DNA of 11,655 bases from an uncultured Eubacterium sp. (lineage in GTDB: Bacteria; Bacillota_A; Clostridia; Lachnospirales; Lachnospiraceae). Positions 6,211 through 11,655 of the stretch are shown one piece after another; the first letter of the stretch is position 1; every line of letters starts with the position of its first letter. Where the stretch lies: the NCBI GenBank assembly GCA_948560485.1, contig CAOXUF010000020.1, positions 4,078 to 15,732 of the forward strand. The letters run 5' to 3'. Below the pieces are notes generated by a model that worked only from the letters and a program-made list of their open reading frames with translations, was not told where the DNA came from and made no database searches. Made by a program: the position numbers and the translations under genes.

Positions 6211-6414
6211 TTAAAGGACTGTCACATAGGCAGCCTGAGGACCGGATTTACCTTCCGTTGTTTCAAAACTTACGCTTTGTCCTTCCTCTAAAGACTTAAA
6301 GCCCTCTGTTTCAATAGCTGAGTAATGAACAAAGACGTCTTCCTTTGTATCATCAATTGTAATGAAACCATATCCTTTTTCTGAATTAAACCATTTTACT
6401 TTACCTGTACTCAT
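6211..6414 (-). CDS. Cold-shock domain protein (CspA family)
   Basis: 67-residue single OB-fold nucleic-acid-binding protein acting as an RNA chaperone. RNP1 is KGYGFI (13-18) and RNP2 is VFVHY (27-31). The N-terminal [11 protein letters not shown] and the GPQAAYV end are typical of CspA/CspB. AAGGAGGT stands six bases before the ATG. The predicted promoter lies about 145 bases upstream, giving a long AT-rich leader, which is usual for cold-regulated csp genes. The transcript ends at the shared palindrome at 6161-6188. Most bacteria of this group have several csp copies, so I give no specific letter. Confidence 0.96.
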   Translation of the reverse strand: MSTGKVKWFNSEKGYGFITIDDTKEDVFVHYSAIETEGFKSLEEGQSVSFETTEGKSGPQAAYVTVL

Positions 6415-6556
6415 TTTAGTACCTCCTTATATTATTGAAAAAGAAGACACAAATGTATAAAAAAATCATTGTATATTTGTTTTTTGTACATAAGTGATAA
6501 TACAATTAACTAATACCAATGATACTCTGCAACTATATTATTTCTTTTACTTAATT

Positions 6557-6565
6557 AGTATATCA
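6557..6565 (-). promoter_or_regulatory. Extended -10 promoter of the cold-shock gene
   Basis: Read on the minus strand, TGATATACT gives an extended -10 element (TG-N-TATACT). No good -35 is seen about 17 bases further upstream, which extended -10 promoters can do without. Start near 6550 would give a leader of about 135 bases. Confidence 0.55.
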
Positions 6566-6607
6566 CAAATTGGAGTAAATGTGTAATATAAATTAATATA
6601 GTTGTAA

Positions 6608-6636
6608 TTGAAATTTATAAGAAGTCGTGTTATACT
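6608..6636 (+). promoter_or_regulatory. Sigma-A promoter of the PnuC-family gene
   Basis: TTGAAA (6608-6613), 17-base spacer, TATACT (6631-6636), with a TGT just before it that makes an extended -10. Predicted start near 6643, giving a ~155-base leader to the ATG at 6798. It is divergent from the cold-shock promoter, only about 45 bases away. Confidence 0.8.
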
Positions 6637-6642
6637 ACTCCC

Positions 6643-6735
6643 AAGTAAATAGGAAACTGCCACCGGGTAGTGAGTGAAAACACTCGTTGTACATCATTAG
6701 GTCTTTGAAGATGTGCAGGGGGTGTTTTCTTTTGG
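6643..6735 (+). ncRNA. Leader RNA with alternative hairpins (candidate riboswitch/attenuator)
   Basis: Two stem-loops abut exactly. ACTGCC/GGTAGT has an ACCG loop (6656-6671). GAGTG/CACTC has an AAAA loop (6672-6685). The right arm of the second is reused in a longer stem: GAAAACACTC (6676-6685) pairs with GGGTGTTTTC (6720-6729), stacked on TGTACATC/GATGTGCA (6688-6695 with 6710-6717) and followed by TTTT. So the second short hairpin and the long, terminator-like hairpin cannot both form. That is the layout of a transcription attenuator or riboswitch ahead of the PnuC-family transporter. I could not match it to TPP, ZTP, FMN, preQ1 or the NAD+ classes. It could also be a small independent terminated RNA. 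Confidence 0.5.
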
Positions 6736-6797
6736 AAAAAATAATTATAAAAATGGTGCTGTTTTTTTATTACAAATAAAAACAAGGAGTGAGCAAA

Positions 6798-7478
6798 ATG
6801 ATAAAATCTATTAAAAACTTAACAAAATTTGAATCGGGGTTATGGATTTTTTCTCTAATAGTGGTAGCTGGTTCTTTTTTTATAGGTGGAACAGATAATT
6901 ATTTAACGTTGACAGCATCTCTCATTGGTGTGACAGCTTTAATCTTTGTTTCAAAGGGGGATGTAACCGGACAAATTTTAACCGTGGTTTTTAGTATTAT
7001 ATATGCAATTATTTCTTATTCCTTTGATTATTATGGTGAAATGATAACCTATCTTGGAATGACAATGCCTATCGCATTGATGTCTGTAGTATCATGGATT
7101 GGAAATCCTTATGATGAAAGAGAAGTAAAAGTAGCGCATCTATCAAAGAGACAGATTTTGAAAGTGTTTATTTTGGCAATGATTGTGACTTTTCTATTTT
7201 ATTTTGTACTGAAATATTTTGGGACTGCAAATTTAATTGTAAGCACGATATCTATTACAACCAGTTTTCTGGCATCATTTTTCATGTATTTAAGAAGTAG
7301 TGCATATGCTTTATCTTATGCAGCAAATGATATAGTACTAATTATTCTCTGGATTATGGCTTCTATAGACAATATTTCGTATTTACCAATGATAGTATGT
7401 TTTGTAATGTTTTTTATCAATGATATGTATGGTTTTTTTAATTGGAGAAAAATGAAAAAAAGACAAACAGAAAAATAA
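6798..7478 (+). CDS. pnuC: PnuC-family vitamin/nucleoside transporter
   Basis: 226-residue membrane protein with about seven hydrophobic helices. It resembles PnuC, which takes up nicotinamide riboside by facilitated diffusion coupled to phosphorylation inside the cell. Supporting marks are the conserved second-half pattern SSAYALSYAANDIVLIILW and the ending NDMYGFFNW. I chose ATG 6798, eight bases after GGAG (6786-6789), over GTG 6789, which overlaps the ribosome-binding site. Related transporters carry thiamine (PnuT), riboflavin (PnuX) or deoxynucleosides, and no kinase or NAD gene lies nearby, so the substrate is open. Regulation is probably through the leader RNA at 6643-6735. A DUF1275 gene follows, with its own candidate promoter. 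Confidence 0.8.
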   Translation: MIKSIKNLTKFESGLWIFSLIVVAGSFFIGGTDNYLTLTASLIGVTALIFVSKGDVTGQILTVVFSIIYAIISYSFDYYGEMITYLGMTMPIALMSVVSWIGNPYDEREVKVAHLSKRQILKVFILAMIVTFLFYFVLKYFGTANLIVSTISITTSFLASFFMYLRSSAYALSYAANDIVLIILWIMASIDNISYLPMIVCFVMFFINDMYGFFNWRKMKKRQTEK

Positions 7479-7496
7479 AGATAGAAATCCTTTTTC

Positions 7497-7525
7497 TTGA
7501 TTTCAAATAAAACTAGGGATATACT
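7497..7525 (+). promoter_or_regulatory. Candidate promoter of the DUF1275 gene
   Basis: TTGATT (7497-7502) and TATACT (7520-7525) with a 17-base spacer, lying between the PnuC-family stop and the next start codon. It would allow separate expression, although read-through from the upstream gene is also possible since no terminator is seen. Confidence 0.55.
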
Positions 7526-7551
7526 AACAAAGGAGAAGAAGGAGTATAGGA

Positions 7552-8235
7552 ATGCCGGGAAATAGATTAGCAGAACAAAAAACAAAGATACAAACGTCAG
7601 AGACTTTTCTTGTCAGTGCTGTTTTAGCAGTTTCGGGAGGATTTCAAGATGCTTATACATATAATGTGAGAGACAAAGTGTTTTCCAATGCACAAACAGG
7701 GAATGTAGTTCTTATGAGTCAGCATTTTATGATGGGACAATGGAAAACAGCGTTAAGTTATCTTTTTCCGCTTCTGGCTTTTGCATTGGGAGTGCTGGTT
7801 GCAGAACAAATTCAAAGTAAATACAAAAATTCCAAAAGGATTCATTGGAGGCAAATTGTTCTTATATTTGAGATTATTATCTTATTTTCTGTGGGATTTA
7901 TGCCATCGAAGTGGAATCTGATTGCAACGATGCTGGTGTCTTTTACCTGTTCCATGCAGGTGCAGACATTTCGAAAGATGAACGGATATGGATATGCAAG
8001 TACTATGTGTATTGGTAATTTGCGAAGTGGAACAGAAAGTTTATCTGTGTATATAAGGGATAGGAATAAAGAATCTTTGCAAAAAGCTGTTTATTATTAT
8101 GGAATAATCTTTGTCTTTGCTATTGGTGCAGGAATTGGAGGAATCATGACGATATGGTTTGGGTTTAGGGCGATATGGATGTCAAGCGTATTGTTAATTA
8201 TTTCATGTCTGTTGATGATACGTGAAAAGTTATAA
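7552..8235 (+). CDS. DUF1275 (YoaK-type) membrane protein
   Basis: 227 residues with about six membrane segments, of the DUF1275/YoaK family, whose function is not established. Family marks lie in the first 60 residues: VSGGFQDAYTY followed by VFSNAQTGNVVLMSQ, the conserved (G-x-x-D-A) and (F-x-N-x-Q-T-G-N) pattern. A second conserved area is MQVQTFRK with a later MCIGNLRSGTESL. The ribosome-binding site AGAAGGAG is about nine bases before the ATG. It lies 73 bases after the PnuC-family gene and is followed by a clear terminator. Neighbourhood with a PnuC transporter is not a known functional pairing. Confidence 0.85.
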   Translation: MPGNRLAEQKTKIQTSETFLVSAVLAVSGGFQDAYTYNVRDKVFSNAQTGNVVLMSQHFMMGQWKTALSYLFPLLAFALGVLVAEQIQSKYKNSKRIHWRQIVLIFEIIILFSVGFMPSKWNLIATMLVSFTCSMQVQTFRKMNGYGYASTMCIGNLRSGTESLSVYIRDRNKESLQKAVYYYGIIFVFAIGAGIGGIMTIWFGFRAIWMSSVLLIISCLLMIREKL

Positions 8236-8295
8236 AAAAGTGATGAATAATTTATTATTTAGAGAATATCTACAAAAAATACAGTTGTTTATTAG

Positions 8296-8329
8296 ACGAT
8301 TATCATATTGAAATATGATAGTCGTTTTT
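8296..8329 (+). terminator. Intrinsic terminator after the DUF1275 gene
   Basis: Thirteen-pair stem with one G-T pair (ACGATTATCATAT/ATATGATAGTCGT, loop TGAA) followed by TTTTT. Its loop contains the -35 box of the next gene's promoter. Confidence 0.88.
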
Positions 8330-8336
8330 GTATAAT
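8308..8336 (+). promoter_or_regulatory. Promoter of the surface-protein gene, overlapping the terminator
   Basis: TTGAAA (8308-8313) and a perfect TATAAT (8331-8336) with 17 bases between. The -35 box starts inside the terminator stem-loop and the -10 begins right after its T run. Start near 8343 gives a ~60-base leader holding a small GGAA/TTCC hairpin and ending in AGGAGG before the ATG. Confidence 0.8.
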
Positions 8337-8404
8337 AAAATTAATTGAAAGGTCGGAAATTATGTTCCTAGAAGGATAACTATTTATCTATAGGAGGAAC
8401 AGAT

Positions 8405-11341
8405 ATGAGAAAAAATTTATCAAAACTATTGTCTGTATTTTTATCAGTGACAATGGTATTTTCGTCTGCCATTTTTACGAATATTTCCGTAAAGGCAGAT
8501 ATGACAACAGAGCAGATGGTAGCCAGTGCACAGCATAATCTGGCACTGAAGAAAAATGTGGAGGTAGCTCCATCTTTGCAGGAAGGTAATACAGGCTGTC
8601 TTACTGATGGAAAGTTTACTCCAGGTGGGGAACATGCGGCTACTACATTTGGAAAAACTGGAACATATTATCAAATTGATTTAGGAGATGTATATGATTT
8701 AGCAACTTTAGATCAACTGGTAGTAGGGTATAAAGAAAATAGTGATGGCGATACTCCTGTAAAAGGATATAAGATTCAAATTTCTGCTAATGGTCTGGAC
8801 TTCACAGATGCAAAAACAGTACAAGGAACACATGTAAAAGATGCCTGTACTAATAATAATCTGATTGAAGTAACTTCTTTAGCGGATGCGGAGGGAACAG
8901 CAGTTAGATATATCAGATTATATTATCTGGATTCTTATACATGGGGAATTCAGGTAACAGAAATTGCAGTTTTAGATGTTGATGAAAATGCCGCAAAAGT
9001 TGAAGTGGAAAAATGTGACGATGCAGCAGGTGTTACATTTACATCGCCTGATTATAATACAGTTTGTTTTAACATTCAAGCAGGACCTAATCAGGAAGAT
9101 TATAAATACATTGTATATTTAGAAAACTATTTAGGAAGTACAATCCTTGCAACAGGAGTAGATGCTGGAAAAGATTATGTGATTGGAGATGTGTTTGCAA
9201 ATGTATGTTGGGTTAGAGTAGTAGCATGTCATAATGGAGCGGCATCAGAGGGAATAGTAAGTGATACCATTAATGTTGGTGATATAGGAAATTTATTCCG
9301 ATTAAACAGAAATGTTTCCTATGCTTATGCAGGTGCCCATCCTGCAAGTATTTGTGAAATATCAAGTATATATGAAGGACATTCACTTTCCACAGCTGCT
9401 ACAGCTTTAGATGGAATATTAAAACCAGGTGAAGGTTCTGATGTGGCTTTAAGAACGGCTGCTGGTTCTTCTCAATACTTTGTTATTGATTTGGGAGAAT
9501 ATTATACTCCTTCAGAAATGAATGAAGTTATCCTTGCTTACACAAACAAAGGAACATATGCACAGGATGTGAAAGTTGCGTTTTCTTTTGATGGAGTTAA
9601 TTATACCGAGGTAGGAAGTAAACTGGGTTATGAATATCATCAAAAGGGTGCAGGCTTCTGTGCTATAAACAGAGTACCGCTCAGTAAGGTAAGTGGTTGC
9701 ACAGATAAGGCAGTCAGATTTGTGAAAGTAACATTATCCGGAGGCGGAAATTATGGATATGTTATTAATGAAGTGGGTGTGATTGCAAATACGGATGAGC
9801 CAACAATCGTGGGTTCTAATATTTCAGAAGCGGCTGATATTATTGTAGATACATCTACTTTAGAGAGGATTACATATTCAATTGTGGCTGGTGAGGAACA
9901 GGCAGATGCAACTTATATAGTTACGTTAAATGGAGAAAGAATTAATAGTGAGGCAAAAGCTGGTGTTGAATATGAATATGGTGGTATAGAGGCTGGAACT
10001 TATGAAATTAAGGTCAGTCATTTAGAAGACGGATGGTTATCAAAGGGAATAACGAAGAGTGTTGTTGTAGATGGGTATATTAACTATGTTAAAACATCAT
10101 TGAATCTTGCGTTAATGAGTAAGCATAGTGATGTAACGGCTACATGTGACAATGATAATTATAGAGATAATTATTTAACTGGCTCTCAGGATATCAGTGC
10201 AGGTGTATGGGCTTTAAATAATGGTGTTTATACGGATTATGCTCATCATTCAGGATATCTGCAGACAAGACCGGACAATGATGAGGCAAACATCATTTAT
10301 GATTTAGGAAAAGAATATAATAAAAATGATATTCATTCTGTAATTTCTATGTATGAGGCAAATAGCAATGCGGCAACAGAATATGAAATCTATGTGTCTT
10401 CAACAGGCGAAGAGGATACATATGAAAAAGTATTTTATGTAAAGAATGCAAAATTAAAAACATTTCCTAATGAAACAAGACCGGTATTTGGAAATGATGT
10501 ATTAGACATGACAGAGTATACACAGGATACGATAAGATTTGTTAAGCTGCATATTATTACAGGAAATTATGGAAGACATTATAATGCTGACGGTAGTATC
10601 AACTGGGGTTCTGATGGATACCATTTATGCGAACTCGCGGTAATGGGAAAAGAGTCTCTTCTTCCGGAAGCACCAAAGAACGTTTCAGTAAGTTCACCAG
10701 AATATGACACCATTGTAGTTAAATGGGAGGATATTGCTGATGAAAATGCAAAATATAATATTTATATGGATGGAAACATTCTGGTAATGAATGAACCGGC
10801 AGGAGTTAATGAGAAAACACTTACCGTTGCAGCAGGAACACATAAAATTGCAGTAAGTGCTGTAGTTAACGGAATGGAACGCAGTTCAGAAGAATATGAA
10901 GTTAATGTTGAGACAGAAGTAACGACACCTGTGCCAACAACATCGGCTCCAACCGAAAAACCAACAGAGCCGGTTACAATGCCTCAGGGTGGAAACAATA
11001 ATCCTACTGTTCCATCAGGAGTGAATCCTACAACTTCAAAGATACAGTCTGTTGTACAGAAACCTGGCAAAACAAAAATTACAAAAACAAAAGCAGGAAA
11101 GAAAAAAGTATTAGTTAAATTTAAGAGAGTAAAAGGAGCTCAAGGTTACAGAATCCAATACTCTTTAAAAGCGAACTTTAAAAAGGCTAAAAAAATTACT
11201 ACTAAAAAATTAAGTGCAACAATAAAGAGACTGAAAAAAGGAAAGAGATATTATATTCGTGTTCAGGCTTATAAAGTTGTAAAAGGCAAAAGAGTCTATG
11301 GATCTTATTCAAAAAAAGTTAAAAGTAAAAAAATTAAATAA
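8405..11341 (+). CDS. Secreted surface protein: 3 discoidin/CBM32-like modules, Fn3 spacers, basic tail
   Basis: 978 residues. Residues 1-31 form a signal peptide ending VKA before Asp32. Three discoidin (F5/8 type C, CBM32-like) modules follow at roughly 45-193, 297-461 and 564-750. The first and third open with the typical NLAL start, and all three carry the core strand YYQIDLG, YFVIDLG or IIYDLG. Fn3-like spacers separate them (195-294, 465-560), with a clearer Fn3 at 755-840 (APKNVSVSS, TIVVKWED). Residues 838-881 are a Thr/Pro-rich linker. The last ~90 residues are a Lys-rich Fn3-like domain (about 30 Lys) of the kind ending many Lachnospiraceae surface proteins. There is no LPXTG motif, so attachment may be electrostatic to wall polymers. 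No catalytic domain is seen; the likely role is carbohydrate or host-glycan binding. It has its own promoter and AGGAGG. Confidence 0.88.
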   Translation: MRKNLSKLLSVFLSVTMVFSSAIFTNISVKADMTTEQMVASAQHNLALKKNVEVAPSLQEGNTGCLTDGKFTPGGEHAATTFGKTGTYYQIDLGDVYDLATLDQLVVGYKENSDGDTPVKGYKIQISANGLDFTDAKTVQGTHVKDACTNNNLIEVTSLADAEGTAVRYIRLYYLDSYTWGIQVTEIAVLDVDENAAKVEVEKCDDAAGVTFTSPDYNTVCFNIQAGPNQEDYKYIVYLENYLGSTILATGVDAGKDYVIGDVFANVCWVRVVACHNGAASEGIVSDTINVGDIGNLFRLNRNVSYAYAGAHPASICEISSIYEGHSLSTAATALDGILKPGEGSDVALRTAAGSSQYFVIDLGEYYTPSEMNEVILAYTNKGTYAQDVKVAFSFDGVNYTEVGSKLGYEYHQKGAGFCAINRVPLSKVSGCTDKAVRFVKVTLSGGGNYGYVINEVGVIANTDEPTIVGSNISEAADIIVDTSTLERITYSIVAGEEQADATYIVTLNGERINSEAKAGVEYEYGGIEAGTYEIKVSHLEDGWLSKGITKSVVVDGYINYVKTSLNLALMSKHSDVTATCDNDNYRDNYLTGSQDISAGVWALNNGVYTDYAHHSGYLQTRPDNDEANIIYDLGKEYNKNDIHSVISMYEANSNAATEYEIYVSSTGEEDTYEKVFYVKNAKLKTFPNETRPVFGNDVLDMTEYTQDTIRFVKLHIITGNYGRHYNADGSINWGSDGYHLCELAVMGKESLLPEAPKNVSVSSPEYDTIVVKWEDIADENAKYNIYMDGNILVMNEPAGVNEKTLTVAAGTHKIAVSAVVNGMERSSEEYEVNVETEVTTPVPTTSAPTEKPTEPVTMPQGGNNNPTVPSGVNPTTSKIQSVVQKPGKTKITKTKAGKKKVLVKFKRVKGAQGYRIQYSLKANFKKAKKITTKKLSATIKRLKKGKRYYIRVQAYKVVKGKRVYGSYSKKVKSKKIK

Positions 11342-11346
11342 TTGAT

Positions 11347-11524
11347 AAATTCCGGTTTATCGCACGCAAGAGAAAAGCAAGCGACTGCGTAAGCAGGCAT
11401 TTGCTTTTCTTGGTGCGATACCGACAAAATCATAAGTGCGTAGCACGACAGACGTGTTAACGGCTGGATTTTGGAGGTGTCGACGTGGTCTGAGTATAGA
11501 AGGATACACTTGGAAACGGAATTT
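11347..11524. other. Closed, multi-branched structured element (RNA or MITE-like repeat)
   Basis: AAATTCCG (11347-11354) and CGGAATTT (11517-11524) are exact complements. With one bulge the pairing extends to TTT/AAA, enclosing about 178 bases. Inside are: a long hairpin with arms TATCGCAC/GTGCGATA and CAAG..AAAAGCAA/TTGCTTTTCTTG, topped by CTGC-GTAA-GCAG; a small GTGC-GTA-GCAC hairpin; CAGaCGT/ACGgCTG; AAAATC/GATTTT; and GTAT/ATAC. Composition is richer in GC than the flanks. It starts six bases after the surface-protein stop. No clear target duplication flanks it, and no T run follows. I do not recognise the family. Confidence 0.5.
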
Positions 11525-11579
11525 CATAAATATTTGTAAATAAAAAAGAAGTAAATAATTTAACACACTGGATACAACT

Positions 11580-11614
11580 ACGGAGGAGAATTCTTTATAC
11601 GAATTCTCCTCCGT
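11580..11614. repeat. Perfect 14-bp inverted repeat hairpin
   Basis: ACGGAGGAGAATTC and GAATTCTCCTCCGT flank a 7-base loop TTTATAC, all pairs Watson-Crick. No T run follows on either strand, so it is not a standard intrinsic terminator by itself. The arm contains a GGAGGAG that looks like a ribosome-binding site held in a stem. Confidence 0.7.
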
Positions 11615-11621
11615 GAATCCT

Positions 11622-11649
11622 TAAAATTTGATTCGGAAATCAAATTTTA
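11622..11649. terminator. Perfect 12-bp AT-rich hairpin, possible terminator
   Basis: TAAAATTTGATT pairs exactly with AATCAAATTTTA over a CGGA loop; GTTTTA follows on plus. Only eight bases separate it from the preceding hairpin. It may end the surface-protein transcript or one arriving from beyond the window. Confidence 0.5.
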
Positions 11650-11655
11650 GTTTTA

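Noticed and set aside
6659..6673. CCACCGGGTAGTGA resembling part of a ZTP riboswitch
   Set aside because: The required CUGGCG segment upstream and CCGCCUGGGC downstream are missing, and the local bases form a simple hairpin instead.
6789..6797. GTG start for the PnuC-family gene
   Set aside because: It overlaps the GGAG that serves as ribosome-binding site for ATG 6798.
11424..11500. GTGCG-type sequence as a group II intron 5' end
   Set aside because: No domain V hairpin, no reverse transcriptase and no intron-like continuation are visible.
11357..11566. 69-codon minus-strand open frame
   Set aside because: It lies across the palindromic element, so openness reflects repeat composition; no ribosome-binding site or family resemblance.
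1..11655. Search for tRNA, rRNA, CRISPR arrays, insertion sequences and prophage genes
   Set aside because: No cloverleaf, repeat-spacer pattern, transposase, integrase or phage-like product was found.

Overview
The window is low-GC Gram-positive DNA, most like a gut Lachnospiraceae (Clostridia). This rests on the low GC, strong AGGAGG ribosome-binding sites, the truA-rplM-rpsI order, and a large secreted protein ending in the Lys-rich Fn3-like domain common on Lachnospiraceae surfaces. The genus cannot be told from the sequence. I had no database search; family names come from motifs.

Layout. 1-1549: 3' end of truA, then the rplM-rpsI ribosomal operon with its own textbook promoter (the -35 box lies inside the end of truA), a probable L13 autoregulatory leader, and an intrinsic terminator. 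1550-1963: a gene-free stretch holding inverted repeats, a TTGACA-17-TATATT promoter and a folded leader. 1964-3165: a DUF1848 gene with a radical-SAM-like cysteine cluster, frameshifted near its 3' end, then a small BFD-type [2Fe-2S] protein. 3191-3227: a terminator shared with a convergent minus-strand uracil-DNA-glycosylase-superfamily gene (3278-3892). 4149-6156: a MATE exporter followed closely by a short, divergent cis-prenyltransferase (UppS-like). 6161-6188: a perfect palindromic terminator facing a minus-strand cold-shock protein gene (6211-6414). 6600-8235: a strong promoter, a leader RNA with mutually exclusive stem-loops, a PnuC-family transporter and a DUF1275/YoaK membrane protein. 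8296-11341: a terminator that overlaps the promoter of the next gene, then a 978-residue secreted protein with three discoidin/CBM32-like modules, Fn3-like spacers, a Thr/Pro linker and a very basic C-terminal domain. 11342-11655: no gene; a ~178-nt multi-branched structured element, then two perfect hairpins.

How the parts relate. The window is mostly housekeeping (tRNA modification, ribosome, DNA repair, cold shock) mixed with transport and surface functions. It is not a single island. I see no transposase, integrase, CRISPR array, tRNA or rRNA. The parts most likely to be new are RNA-level: the leader before the PnuC-family gene, the closed structured element at 11347-11524, and the leader of the DUF1848 gene. 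At protein level, the atypical cis-prenyltransferase beside a MATE exporter and the glycosylase with an altered catalytic motif stand out.
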